From: Ktedonosporobacter rubrisoli
GTDB taxonomy: Bacteria > Chloroflexota > Ktedonobacteria > Ktedonobacterales > Ktedonobacteraceae
NCBI RefSeq assembly: GCF_004208415.1
Contig: NZ_CP035758.1
Span: 4,030,001-4,094,000, forward strand
Direction: 5' to 3'
DNA: 64,000 nt
The position numbers were made by a program, and so were the translations under genes. The notes beneath the pieces were generated by a model. That model had not been told where the DNA came from and did no database searches. It worked only from the letters and a program-made list of their open reading frames with translations. Within the stretch, counting starts at the first letter, position 1. Each line of letters begins with the position of its first letter. This document shows, piece after piece, positions 27,935-36,789 of this stretch.

Positions 27935-28618
27935 ATGCCAATACCAGAACATGTAGAAAAATTCAGGAGACCCCTGGCTCGCGAGGAAGTCTATACCACG
28001 CTTCAGAAGTGGATTGTTGAGGGAATTTACCACCCTGGCGAGACGATGCGCGACAAAGATCTGGCAGAAGCTCTGGGAGTCAGCCGCACTCCAGTCAGGG
28101 AGGCCTTACGACGCCTGGAAGACGAAGGCTTTGTTCAGACATCCGCCAATCGCTGGACGCGCGTTGCCTCCATAGATCTTACAGAGGCCGATCACCTCTA
28201 TCCTATCATCTGGTCTCTAGAGATATTGGCCCTTAACCTGGCCCAGGACCGCATAGGCAGCGCCGATTTGCAGGCAATGGAGCAAGCAAATGCCCGGCTC
28301 CTGGAAGCCATCAAATGCAATAATGCCATCCAGGCCTCCGGCGCAGATCATGATTTCCATCAAATATTCATTGAGCAGGCGGCCAATCCCGAATTGAGAC
28401 GCTTGCTTCAGAGATTAAAAGTGAAGTTGCGCTGGCTAGAGATTGCATATTTCACGCATATCAATGGAGCCTCAAACTCTATAAACGAACATGTCGCACT
28501 ACTAAAAGCGCTAAGGGCTCATGATGTCGCTGCCGCCACGCAGGCAGTAAAAACTAACTGGGAAGGGAGTCTAAAACGCCTTAAGGTTCGCCACGCTAAC
28601 ACGGAACATAAAGAATAG
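27935..28618 (+). CDS. GntR family transcriptional regulator, FadR/FCD subfamily
   Basis: A 227-residue repressor. The winged helix covers residues 12-75 (REEVYTTLQKWIVEGIYHPG, then DLAEALGVSRTPVREALRRL) and an all-helical FCD ligand domain covers 90-215, with metal-binding-type His/Asp residues around DHDFHQIFIE. FCD regulators sense small carboxylates. It probably controls the divergent M20 peptidase gene. GAGAGG lies six to eight bases before the ATG. Confidence 0.9.
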   Translation: MPIPEHVEKFRRPLAREEVYTTLQKWIVEGIYHPGETMRDKDLAEALGVSRTPVREALRRLEDEGFVQTSANRWTRVASIDLTEADHLYPIIWSLEILALNLAQDRIGSADLQAMEQANARLLEAIKCNNAIQASGADHDFHQIFIEQAANPELRRLLQRLKVKLRWLEIAYFTHINGASNSINEHVALLKALRAHDVAAATQAVKTNWEGSLKRLKVRHANTEHKE

Positions 28619-29046
28619 CTCATCACCTGCCATCGCTACAAAAAAATATACGCAATAGTTCACCATATGCACATAAAACTTGTTGCTGCCTAACGAAATA
28701 GCCACACAGCTCAGCTCAAGGTAGAGCATACAGGCTCCTGGTTTTGTCAATTTTACAGCTATGCTTCTGAATATATTCAGATCACACCTAGAGAAGTCAG
28801 CATAGAAAGACTATAATAATATAGTGAAGTGGCTGCTTGTATGCTGAATATCCTGATGGAATAAGCAAAGATAAGCTGAAATAGAACAATTCAAAACAAT
28901 CTGTGGTTAAGGCTCATGTTCTTCACATCGGCAAGAAGGGTTAGAGCGTTCCCTTGCAAAACGCTTCCCGTGGAGGGGAAAATTGTAGAGAAAGAGAGGA
29001 CGGTACAATCCCATTCTCACATTGAGGGGGTTTCCCGCACAAAGCT
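28619..29046. other. Intergenic stretch upstream of the UTRA regulator
   Basis: 428 bases. A TATAAT at 28812-28817 and a TACAAT near 29006 could be -10 elements for the regulator gene, but no matching -35 is convincing. No gene is seen. Confidence 0.35.
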
Positions 29047-29793
29047 ATGAATGAATCAATTGATAAGCAAAGTCCCGTTCCTATATATTATCAGATCATG
29101 ATGCAGATTCGCACCAAAATTGATGAAGGTGAGTATAAAGCCGATTGCGCACTTCCACCCGAAAGGGAATTAGTGGAAACCTATAAGGTTAGCCGAATGA
29201 CGGTCAGGCAGGCTCTGGCCGAACTGGTCAATGAAGGTATTCTGATTCGACGCAAGGGGGTGGGAACCTTCGTTGCACCACCCAAGTTTGAGCAAGCTCT
29301 GAGCGGCCTCACAAGCTTCACTGAAGACATGGCGCAACGCGGCATGAAGGCGGGAGCACATATTATTTCCTTTGCTGAAACAAAACCAGATTCGGCAGTC
29401 CGTAAGGCGTTGGGGTTAGAGCCCCAGGAGAATATATTTGAGTGCGTCAGGTTACGCCTGGCGGACGAAGAGCCGATGGCCCTGGAGAGAACTTCCCTTG
29501 TTGCTGCTATGTGCCCAGGACTAAGCCGAGAAGATCTGGAAAATCGCTCACTCTATACTCTGCTAGCTGAACGTTGGGGCATCCGCTTAGATCATGCCAG
29601 TCAGAGCCTGGAGCCCATGTTAGCTACTTCTTACGAGGCAGCATTACTGCATGTCGCTACGGGTTCCCCATTACTTCTTATGTACCGCATCACCTATGAT
29701 CAGGATGGACGCGCGTTCGAGTACGTCAAATCCTTCTATCGCGGAGATCGCTATAAATTTATTACTGAACTTTATCGTAAAGCAGGAAGATAG
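29047..29793 (+). CDS. GntR family transcriptional regulator, HutC/UTRA subfamily (NagR/DasR-like)
   Basis: A 248-residue regulator. The winged helix spans residues 10-75 (PIYYQIMMQIRTKIDEGEY, ALPPERELVETYKVSRMTVR), then a UTRA effector domain (about 95-240). UTRA members of the NagR/DasR/AgaR2 kind bind phosphorylated amino sugars. It sits just ahead of an EIIB, SIS and nagA cluster on the same strand, so it most likely represses that cluster and is relieved by GlcNAc-6-P or GlcN-6-P (inference). The Shine-Dalgarno site is weak (GAGGGGG about 18 bases before the ATG). An intrinsic terminator follows. Confidence 0.9.
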   Translation: MNESIDKQSPVPIYYQIMMQIRTKIDEGEYKADCALPPERELVETYKVSRMTVRQALAELVNEGILIRRKGVGTFVAPPKFEQALSGLTSFTEDMAQRGMKAGAHIISFAETKPDSAVRKALGLEPQENIFECVRLRLADEEPMALERTSLVAAMCPGLSREDLENRSLYTLLAERWGIRLDHASQSLEPMLATSYEAALLHVATGSPLLLMYRITYDQDGRAFEYVKSFYRGDRYKFITELYRKAGR

Positions 29794-29898
29794 TGCTTCT
29801 ATGCACATTCCCTCTCCAGAGACGAAACAGCCTGATTTTCTCTCTTTAAGATCTAGTAATTTTTTGCCCAAGCTCTAACGCTAATCCCCTGGCGAAGG

Positions 29899-29952
29899 AC
29901 GGCGGATGCAGAGAGATTTTACGAGGCATCATAACTGCATCTCGCCGTTTTC
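29899..29952 (+). terminator. Intrinsic terminator after the UTRA regulator
   Basis: Arms ACGGCGGATGCAG and CTGCATCTCGCCGT (one bulge) followed by TTTTC. It uncouples the regulator from the downstream amino-sugar genes, which have their own promoter at 30118. Confidence 0.75.
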
Positions 29953-30102
29953 GGGCAAAGATCCTAGCTTTTTATTCGTCGCCCAATCTCTCTATCAACG
30001 CCACAGTTACTACTTTTTCAACGTGCTCTCCAGCGGTCAATAGCGGTTAGCAGCCTGTTCCTATGCTTTGCCAGCAAGCCAATTTAGCGCCCTAACAGTT
30101 AT

Positions 30103-30118
30103 AGATATCTAGACATCT
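30103..30118. promoter_or_regulatory. Candidate UTRA-regulator operator
   Basis: AGATATCTAGACATCT is a near-perfect palindrome (one mismatch) centred on TCTAGA, abutting the -35 of the next promoter. The TCTAGA core resembles DasR/NagR boxes. Binding here would block RNA polymerase. Confidence 0.45.
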
Positions 30119-30146
30119 TGACAGATCGCGAAAGAAAATGTATAGT
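30118..30146 (+). promoter_or_regulatory. Sigma-70 promoter
   Basis: TTGACA, exactly 17 bases, TATAGT: an almost consensus housekeeping promoter. The start point would be near 30153, over 500 bases upstream of the first gene of the amino-sugar cluster. Confidence 0.75.
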
Positions 30147-30152
30147 TCAATC

Positions 30153-30283
30153 ATGGTTGGCTATTTCTCTACATACGAAGATAACCTTTATAATGTGTTG
30201 CTCAAAAGGCCATTTGCTGCATAGTGAGCAGCCTTTTGCAGAACCACAATCTCTTTGCAGCCAACACATTATCTATCTTTTTA
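30153..30283 (+). ncRNA. Candidate small RNA or attenuator leader
   Basis: Starting about seven bases after the TATAGT box, this roughly 130-base segment ends in a two-tier stem: outer arms ATAATGTGTTG (30190-30200) and CAACACATTAT (30262-30272), inner arms CAAAAGGC (30203-30210) and GCCTTTTG (30231-30238), followed by TTTTT at 30278-30282. That is the architecture of a free small RNA with its own terminator, or of a terminating leader controlling the EIIB-nagA operon. No known RNA family is recognised. Confidence 0.45.
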
Positions 30284-30365
30284 TAGTATTGACCTGCTTT
30301 GCTCGGTCCCAGATTTCAGTACAGCAGCGTGCTGAGACTATAGAAAGGGGGCAAAAAGACAGATA

Positions 30366-30444
30366 GTGTTAAGGCAGACTTCATATACCTGCCAGTTGAT
30401 ACCAACAGCATTCATCTCCAGTCTGTCGAGCAAGCCTTAAACAC
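30366..30444 (+). promoter_or_regulatory. Second leader stem upstream of the EIIB gene
   Basis: GTGTTAAGGC (30366-30375) pairs with GCCTTAAACAC (30434-30444), and CAGACT (30375-30380) with AGTCTG (30420-30425), forming a long bulged stem. A further hairpin GGCTATA/TATAGCC lies at 30560-30583, extended by CCTG/CAGG. Together with the preceding element these occupy most of the leader before 30668. Confidence 0.4.
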
Positions 30445-30667
30445 ATCGGGCATACTCTTTGCTAACTCTTTACGATGATTAGGAACACAACAGCAGCATA
30501 GATAGCGTGTTTCTAGCATCAGGTTTTCATGTCGGTCAGGAAGCCGGACACTGTGCCTGGGCTATATGCCGGGTTGTATAGCCACGAGCAGGTGCGATTC
30601 CTTTTGTAAGTTTCTCGCCATATATGAGAAAGCTTATAAAAGACAACGTAGGAAATGGAGCAAAAAC

Positions 30668-31159
30668 ATGGCCGTTGTTCATATGCGTATAGATAACCGC
30701 TTAATTCACGGGCAAGTCACCACTACCTGGGTAGGAAACATCGGGGCTGACTATCTCGTTGTCACCAATGACAAGGTTGCCAATGATCCAGTGCAGAAAA
30801 TGCTTTTACCGCAGGCTGCGCGTGGAGTCCCAACCAAAGTTCTCTCAATCAAAGATACTTTGAACTTCGTTAAAAGTGCTGAGGCGCAAAAAGGCAAAGT
30901 CATGATTGTCGCCAAACTACCCACCGATGCCTTGACCTTGCTCGAAGATGGACTTCAGCCAGCCGAAATCAATGTCGGCAACCAGGCCCCGGTTCCAGGA
31001 ACCAAATTTAAAATGGTCACCCATTCTATCGCAGTTACTGCGGCAGATGCAGAGGTTTATCGCGCAATTGCGGCCAAGGGTTACACTTTGACTTGTAAGA
31101 TGATGCCTTCTGACCGTCCCACAGACTTCCTGGAAGCCTTAAAGAAAAACAAGCTTTAA
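30668..31159 (+). CDS. PTS system mannose/fructose/sorbose family EIIB component
   Basis: A 163-residue EIIB. The start MAVVHMRIDNRLIHGQVTTT contains the phosphorylatable His14 in the RLIHGQV signature; the rest matches the Man-family IIB fold through TCKMMPSDRPTDFLEALKK. The ATG at 30668 follows GGAG; the longer frame from 30566 reaches back into structured leader sequence. EIIB would accept phosphate from EIIA and pass it to a sugar entering through EIIC/EIID, but none of these partners is encoded here. It is the first gene of a cluster ending in nagA, suggesting a GlcNAc or GalNAc substrate or a regulatory role. Confidence 0.92.
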   Translation: MAVVHMRIDNRLIHGQVTTTWVGNIGADYLVVTNDKVANDPVQKMLLPQAARGVPTKVLSIKDTLNFVKSAEAQKGKVMIVAKLPTDALTLLEDGLQPAEINVGNQAPVPGTKFKMVTHSIAVTAADAEVYRAIAAKGYTLTCKMMPSDRPTDFLEALKKNKL

Positions 31160-31173
31160 GGGAGCTTCTCAAT

Positions 31174-32490
31174 ATGCTAAAAGACGATAGAGATCGTATA
31201 CTCATCGGCTGGGCATCGGCAGAGATCACTCCAGATGTTCCATGCAGGATGGGCGGGTATGCCGCGCGCTCCGAACCTGCAGACGCTATTTATGATCCTC
31301 TTTACGCTCATGCCATTGCCTTTGGCACACAATCTCAGCCTTTTGTGGTGATCATCTGTGATCTGCTCTCAGTTGATGGACAACTGGTTGAGGTGGTACG
31401 TTCGCAGCTTCGGACCACTTACCCAGGCCTTACTTTATGGCTTGGAGCAACCCATACACATTCAGGCCCGGCAGTCCATTCCATTCCAGGGCTGCCCGAA
31501 GAACCTGTCCCCCAGAATCTTGAGCACATCATCGAAGGTGCAGCCGAAGCAGCCACGGAAGCCATCAAGCGCATGCGTCCTATGCTTGCAACATGGGTGA
31601 GTGGCGCAACGTCTGGGATTGTCACCAACCGAGACCATCCACACAGTGGAGAAAACACCGATCTCGATCTACTCTGCTTTTATAATGTGGCCAGCCGGGA
31701 TGCGCTTGAGCGTGGACTAATAGATGGGAACCTGTCCAGCAAACCAGAAGCCATCGTTGCCAGTTTCCCTTGTCATCCTACCGTATTGAGCGCCGAAAAC
31801 ACAAAGATCTCTGCCGACTTGCCCGGCGCATTTCGCCGGCATTTACGGAACCAGCTTGGTGGAGAATGCTGGATCATGCACACCACAGGTGCGGCAGGAG
31901 ACATGAGCACGCGCCATACAAGGCAAGGGCAAGGCATACCAGAGCTTGAGCGCCTGGGAAATTTGCTGGCTCAGCGCGCCTACCAGTTGATACCTCAAGC
32001 TCGCCTTCTTACTCTTGGCCCCCCACTTACTAAGCAGGGCAGCATAAAACTACAAGCAAAGGAACCACCAGATCTCAATCATCTCAGCAGGCAGGAGCAA
32101 ACGCTTCAAGCGCAACTAACAAGCGAACTTCAGCAGGGCAATGTAGCCCAGGCCAGGACTATACAAACTACGCTTCAAGGTCTTCAGCTCATCAGAGAGC
32201 GCGCGCTTGCCGCTGATGAGGTAGAGCTGAATGCAGAGATTGCTGTAGCCTCGCTGGGAGAGCTAAAGCTCGCCGCTATTCCTGGAGAGCTTTACAACAG
32301 CCTGGGTATAAAAATCAAGCAGGCTGCGCAGCACCCCGTATTGCTCTACGGCTATACCAACGGCTATCTTGGCTATTTTCCCTCACAGGAGGCCTACACC
32401 GAAATGGATTATGAGGTGCTCATGAGTCCTTTCGCTCAAGGTACAGCCGAGAGCCTGACCGAGGCAGTATACACAATGTTTGCGCAATAG
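31174..32490 (+). CDS. Neutral/alkaline ceramidase-like hydrolase
   Basis: A 438-residue protein whose N-terminal domain matches the neutral/alkaline non-lysosomal ceramidase family: GWASAEITPDVPCRMGGYA, VVIICDLLSVDG, LGATHTHSGPAVH (metal-binding histidines) and later TTGAAGDMSTRH. No signal peptide is visible, unlike secreted ceramidases, so it is probably cytoplasmic and hydrolyses a different amide. It lies 14 bases after the EIIB gene, in an operon with SIS and nagA genes. A role on an N-acylated amino sugar is an inference from this position. Confidence 0.82.
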   Translation: MLKDDRDRILIGWASAEITPDVPCRMGGYAARSEPADAIYDPLYAHAIAFGTQSQPFVVIICDLLSVDGQLVEVVRSQLRTTYPGLTLWLGATHTHSGPAVHSIPGLPEEPVPQNLEHIIEGAAEAATEAIKRMRPMLATWVSGATSGIVTNRDHPHSGENTDLDLLCFYNVASRDALERGLIDGNLSSKPEAIVASFPCHPTVLSAENTKISADLPGAFRRHLRNQLGGECWIMHTTGAAGDMSTRHTRQGQGIPELERLGNLLAQRAYQLIPQARLLTLGPPLTKQGSIKLQAKEPPDLNHLSRQEQTLQAQLTSELQQGNVAQARTIQTTLQGLQLIRERALAADEVELNAEIAVASLGELKLAAIPGELYNSLGIKIKQAAQHPVLLYGYTNGYLGYFPSQEAYTEMDYEVLMSPFAQGTAESLTEAVYTMFAQ

Positions 32491-32623
32491 AATATTTTTC
32501 CTGAGGGTATTCTCAAGCCAATCATCTGGATAGGCAAGGAGGAAAGGGGGAGCGACAGAACATACCTATCGCCCTTCCACGATCCTCTTTGGGGATACTG
32601 AAATAGAAAAGGATGCTGACATT

Positions 32624-33385
32624 ATGCCGGAAAATCAAAAAATGGGCATGGAGCTATTTAGGCAGGAGTCCGCTAAAAGAGTAGACAGAATGATCCAGAC
32701 GCAGAGCGCGGCAATTCGCCAGGCCGCTCGTATCTTTGCTGATTGCCTTGAAAACAACGGAGTTATTCAAACCTTCGGCACAGGTCACTCGCGCGCATTC
32801 GCCATGGAGCTGGCTGATCGGGCCGGTGGACTTGTTCCCGTCAATAAAATGGATTTAGAACATTTAGCACTCCATGCGAACTGGCCTCTTGAGAAGGTGA
32901 TGAGCCCCGAGATTGAACGAGATCTCGAAGCTGGTAAAGCCTTGCTCTCTTGCTATCAAATCGAGCCCCAAGACACTTTCCTCATATCCTCGAACTCGGG
33001 CGTCAATAAAGCAGTTATTGAGTGTGCCCAACAGATCAAGGAGAGAGGGCATACACTTGTGGCTGTTACTTCGCTTGAGCATACAAAGCAAGTGGATTCG
33101 CGACATCCATCCGGCAAGAAGCTCTACGAATTAGCTGATATTGTCATCGACAACTGTGGACCATTTGGCGATGCCCTGCTAACGTTGCCAGGCGGGATAC
33201 AGGCCTGTTCGACTTCCTCGATCACAGGCGCGCTTATTGCGCAAATGCTGACAGCAGAAATAATTGGTTTGCTTCTTGACAAGGGGATAGTTCCACCCGT
33301 CCTTATTTCCAATAATGTTCCTGGCGGCATTGAACACGATGAGAAATTGTTCCAGCAGTATGCTGGGAGAGTACAACTACACTAG
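32624..33385 (+). CDS. SIS-domain sugar-phosphate protein (UPF0309-like)
   Basis: A 253-residue single SIS-domain protein. Phosphosugar-binding signatures are FGTGHSRAFAMELADRAGG and ISSNSGVNKAVIECAQ; the C-terminal ISNNVPGGIEHDEKLFQQY is typical of the UPF0309 group. It lacks the glutaminase of GlmS and the second SIS of AgaS. In this operon it probably acts as an isomerase, deaminase or etherase on an amino-sugar phosphate, next to NagA. It starts 133 bases after the ceramidase-like gene and 23 bases before nagA. Confidence 0.88.
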   Translation: MPENQKMGMELFRQESAKRVDRMIQTQSAAIRQAARIFADCLENNGVIQTFGTGHSRAFAMELADRAGGLVPVNKMDLEHLALHANWPLEKVMSPEIERDLEAGKALLSCYQIEPQDTFLISSNSGVNKAVIECAQQIKERGHTLVAVTSLEHTKQVDSRHPSGKKLYELADIVIDNCGPFGDALLTLPGGIQACSTSSITGALIAQMLTAEIIGLLLDKGIVPPVLISNNVPGGIEHDEKLFQQYAGRVQLH

Positions 33386-33408
33386 AGTGAGAGAAACGAG
33401 AAATATAC

Positions 33409-34653
33409 ATGGACCTGGGGATACAAAGCATACATTCTCAAGCACTGCAAGTGCTAGTAGCGGGGAAGCTCTACACACCCGATGAGATTGCCGGTCCCGT
33501 AGCCATAGTGCTTGAGGGATCAAAAATACGGGCCATCTGGCGCGATACAAATGCAGCAGAGGCCAGGCAACGTGTAGAGCATCTTTTCCCTGGCCTGGCA
33601 GTGGATGTGACAGATCTAGGCACCTGGCGTCTAGCCCCAGGCTATATTGACCTCCACATCCATGGGTTTCGCGGGCATGATATCACTACCGGCCCGGCCG
33701 AAGATACAGAGGCTGTTGCCCGCGATCTTCCATGCACGGGCGTGACCTCGTTTTTCCCGACCATTGCGACAACCGGGCGTACTGAGACGGTGGAACAAGT
33801 CAAAAATATCGCCACGCTGGCCGAGAAGCGGCCAAACGCTTCCTCAGAAATACTTGGCATTCGCTTGGAAGGCCCCTTTATCAGCTATGATAAAAAAGGT
33901 GCACAGTATGGCCCAGCGATCCGCAAGCCAGATCCCGCCGAGATGAGGCAGCTTGCAGAGATCGGCAACGGCTGGATACGCTTCGTTGATTATGCTCCCG
34001 AAGAGGATGATAAAAGCCAGCTCCTTGCCTCGCTCGTCGAACTTGATATCTACCCTTGCATAGGCCATACATCGGCTACCTATGAACAGGCTGTTCAGGC
34101 TATCGATGGAGGAGCCCGCCACTCGACGCATCTGTTTAATGCGATGCCTACGCTCAACCATCGCGCTCCGGGAGCCGCTGGCGCACTTTTAACCGATAAT
34201 CGCGCAACTGTTGAGATTATTGCCGATGGCATTCATGTCCATCCTCGGATGCTCAAGCTGGCCATAGCCGCCCGTGGCATACACGATGTAGCCTTAATTA
34301 CAGATGCTGTGTCTCCTGCTGGCTTGCCCGATGGCGATTACGAGTTCGTCAGGCGTATTATCCATGTTGCTGATGGCAAGGTTTGTTTGGAAGATGGCAG
34401 CCTGGCCGGGAGCGCACTCACGCTCGATCGCGCCGTACGCAATATGGTGGCCTTTGGAGCAAGTTGGGCTGACGCTATTCGCATGGCAACTCTCACTCCT
34501 GCGCGCATCGCGGGCATCGCTAAGCGCAAAGGTCAAGTTGCTCCGGGAGCAGACGCCGATCTGGTAGTTCTTGACGAGCATGGCCTTGTGCGAGGCACAT
34601 GGGTCAACGGGCAGCGCGCTTACTTCGTGGATGCTCATTTATCTAAAGCCTGA
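33409..34653 (+). CDS. nagA: N-acetylglucosamine-6-phosphate deacetylase
   Basis: A 414-residue amidohydrolase-fold enzyme that removes acetate from GlcNAc-6-phosphate, giving GlcN-6-phosphate. Visible motifs are the first metal motif variant YIDLHIHGFRG, the Glu ligand in RLEGPFIS, His in CIGHTSATYEQA, the HLFNAMPTLNHRAPG loop, and catalytic Asp in LITDAVSPAG. The length is slightly above the family's usual 380-400 because of an N-terminal extension. It is the last gene of the cluster, with a strong terminator 220 bases downstream. No nagB is in the window; the SIS protein may stand in. Confidence 0.95.
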   Translation: MDLGIQSIHSQALQVLVAGKLYTPDEIAGPVAIVLEGSKIRAIWRDTNAAEARQRVEHLFPGLAVDVTDLGTWRLAPGYIDLHIHGFRGHDITTGPAEDTEAVARDLPCTGVTSFFPTIATTGRTETVEQVKNIATLAEKRPNASSEILGIRLEGPFISYDKKGAQYGPAIRKPDPAEMRQLAEIGNGWIRFVDYAPEEDDKSQLLASLVELDIYPCIGHTSATYEQAVQAIDGGARHSTHLFNAMPTLNHRAPGAAGALLTDNRATVEIIADGIHVHPRMLKLAIAARGIHDVALITDAVSPAGLPDGDYEFVRRIIHVADGKVCLEDGSLAGSALTLDRAVRNMVAFGASWADAIRMATLTPARIAGIAKRKGQVAPGADADLVVLDEHGLVRGTWVNGQRAYFVDAHLSKA

Positions 34654-34876
34654 CACGCTCCTAATAAACCCTATAAGAGCTTGATGACAATTTGACCGCT
34701 TTACCGTTACTCAGGCCAAGGCAATAGCAGGGATGGCGCTCACACGCGCTCACTATAGGAAAGGGGCATTCTTTATGTGCTCTCGCAGCTGGAGCGCCTC
34801 TGCAACGGAGAAATCAGCTCTGTAGTGGTAACATGGGGAAAATGGAGAGCTGTGCCGGCTACATAACACATAACCC

Positions 34877-34913
34877 GAACAGATGAGAGATGCCTCCTCT
34901 CATCTGTTCTTTA
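34877..34913 (+). terminator. Intrinsic terminator of the amino-sugar operon
   Basis: Perfect 13-bp arms GAACAGATGAGAG / CTCTCATCTGTTC, 7-base loop, then TTTAAT. The rest of the 303-base gap (34654-34956) has no gene. Directly after it, 34914-34929 is a perfect 16-bp AT-rich palindrome (ATAATATGCATATTAT). Confidence 0.85.
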
Positions 34914-34956
34914 ATAATATGCATATTATCTAGATGCTCACAGAAGCTATTCCAGT

Positions 34957-36540
34957 CTATGTAAGAAGCATTTTTAGGGCAGTCGCGAGTACGCGCGGAT
35001 CATGTTGCCCCTCATATATTGAGGGTGGCTGCTTATCCATCCCCAGCAAGGTATAGACAGCAATTTGCGCTGTTCTCACTGAATACTCTACTGTAAAAAC
35101 CACATCCTCAGGAACCTCAGTAAACTGCCCGATAAAGGCGAGGTTGCTTGCCTGTTCGGGCACTACTGGCGGTCGATCCCCTTTGCTCCTGGTGAGGAAC
35201 TGGCTGGTAATATAGGGCATCATACAGGGAATACAGATGGAAGTATCGACAATACGCTGAAGATCGTCCTGGAAACGCAGGTGTGAGAGGAGTTCTATAA
35301 GAATCTCTTTACCGGTACACTCGGACATCTTTTTCTTAACAAAGTTGCCTTCCTTATCCACAAAGAGGCCATAGCCCCAGAAAACGCTGACATCCGCCGG
35401 TTGATTAAGGAAATGTGGCTGATAGGCCAGAACGACGGACATAAGCCAGTTTGAATCTTTTAGGGTAACTAGCGCTCCCGTTCCTGGCGCATTCCCTGTC
35501 CACTCTTCCATACGTCGGAAAAACGTTGGGTCGTGGCAGGTGACGGTAAAGGATTCCCATTTTGACTCATCAATACGACTATCGAACACTCCCGGATGCC
35601 CGAACTCCGGACTATGTTTGGCAATGTTTTGCCATAATCTCCATGAGGAATCGCGCTTCCCGGTGATAAGCATAGGTGCTGTATGCATATTTCCCAGATT
35701 AGAATCGGCAGTCATAGAACCAGCTGTGACGAATACCAGGTCATGCCTCCCCAGCTTGACGCTCCCTTCCTGACCAGCGCGCAGGAAGTGTATATGCTCA
35801 ACAACCTTTTTCTGCCCATCCTGACGAAAATCGAGATCAATAACCGAGCATTCCATCTCAAAGTTCACGCCTTGTTTTTGCAGCCAGCTAACCAATGGCC
35901 TGACGATGGAATCATACTGATTGTAAGGAGTGCGATCAACTCCAGCTAGTGTATTGATCCGATAGAACTCATGGAGGAAACGGTGCAGATAACGTTTGAA
36001 CTCTACCGCGCTATGCCAGGGTTGAAAGGCAAACATAGTAGCCCACATAAACCAGAAATTCGTTTCAAAGAAGGAAGGCTCAAAGCAGGCATCGATACGC
36101 CTGCTTCCTAAGGAGGCCTCAGAGCGGACCATGAGCTCGATCAGATCGAGGCGATCTTTGTGACGAAAGCCCATATGCGATACATCTAGCTTTTTCCCTC
36201 CTTCGACGAGCCTGGCCTGGGCATGAGTCTTCACGCGGTCGTTGAACTCATGAATCTCATCAAGCACTGTTTTATTGGGATCGGTAAGTGAGGGAACAAA
36301 TGACAAGAGCTCATAGGTACAGCGATAGGAGAAATTGAACATTCGACCACCACGGATTACATATCCGCTTTCGGCATTTCCGCTCCCATCAAGGCTTCCG
36401 CCATTGACTGAAAGTTGCTCAAAGATGTATATGTTGTGCGCGGGTATAAGTCCATCCCGGATCAAGAAGGCAGCACTCGCCAACGAAGCAATGCCCCCAC
36501 CAACAAGATATACTTTCCTCGCTTGAGTAGCTTCTACCAT
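34957..36540 (-). CDS. ohyA: Oleate hydratase
   Basis: FAD-dependent fatty acid double-bond hydratase converting oleate to 10-hydroxystearate. 527 residues, within the range of the shorter OhyA forms. The N-terminus has the nucleotide-binding GGGIASLASAAFLI and FEQLSVNGGSLDGSG; the RGGRMFNFSYRCTYELL block holds the conserved flavin-contacting residues and YNQYDSIVRPL follows. The ATG at 36540 is chosen because AGGAG precedes it by seven bases; the 63 extra residues of the longer frame are Cys-rich and unlike the family. It is single-gene and minus strand. It may detoxify exogenous unsaturated fatty acids. Confidence 0.93.
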   Translation of the reverse strand: MVEATQARKVYLVGGGIASLASAAFLIRDGLIPAHNIYIFEQLSVNGGSLDGSGNAESGYVIRGGRMFNFSYRCTYELLSFVPSLTDPNKTVLDEIHEFNDRVKTHAQARLVEGGKKLDVSHMGFRHKDRLDLIELMVRSEASLGSRRIDACFEPSFFETNFWFMWATMFAFQPWHSAVEFKRYLHRFLHEFYRINTLAGVDRTPYNQYDSIVRPLVSWLQKQGVNFEMECSVIDLDFRQDGQKKVVEHIHFLRAGQEGSVKLGRHDLVFVTAGSMTADSNLGNMHTAPMLITGKRDSSWRLWQNIAKHSPEFGHPGVFDSRIDESKWESFTVTCHDPTFFRRMEEWTGNAPGTGALVTLKDSNWLMSVVLAYQPHFLNQPADVSVFWGYGLFVDKEGNFVKKKMSECTGKEILIELLSHLRFQDDLQRIVDTSICIPCMMPYITSQFLTRSKGDRPPVVPEQASNLAFIGQFTEVPEDVVFTVEYSVRTAQIAVYTLLGMDKQPPSIYEGQHDPRVLATALKMLLT

Positions 36541-36731
36541 ACTTACACTCCTGATATGAGAGAGAAGAAGCTGACAAACAGCTTCAGACTCCTCTCGCTG
36601 CCTACAAAAGCACCCTCCTTTTTCTATCGACAACCATACATGGCTAGAGCAGGCTTTCAGGCAGGAAAATAGCGAGGCCAGACAAGACAGTTTTAGAAGG
36701 GGTTGCATATGAACGTAAGCACATAGCAAGC

Positions 36732-36775
36732 AGGCTGCATTCCTTAGCTATGTACCAAACCAGGGAAGGCAGCCT
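36732..36775 (-). terminator. Hairpin after the Hsp20 gene
   Basis: Arms AGGCTGCATTCC and GGAAGGCAGCCT pair at 11 of 12 positions, 15 bases after the hsp20 stop on the minus strand. No U-run follows, so the call is tentative. Confidence 0.4.
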
Positions 36776-36789
36776 ACAGATAAGCCCTA

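Noticed and set aside
30589..30601. tRNA T-arm-like GGTGCGATTCC in the EIIB leader
   Set aside because: No matching anticodon or D arms and no acceptor stem could be built around it.
30153..30668. glmS ribozyme or guanidine riboswitch in the amino-sugar leader
   Set aside because: The conserved cores of those classes were looked for and not found; the leader is reported as unclassified.
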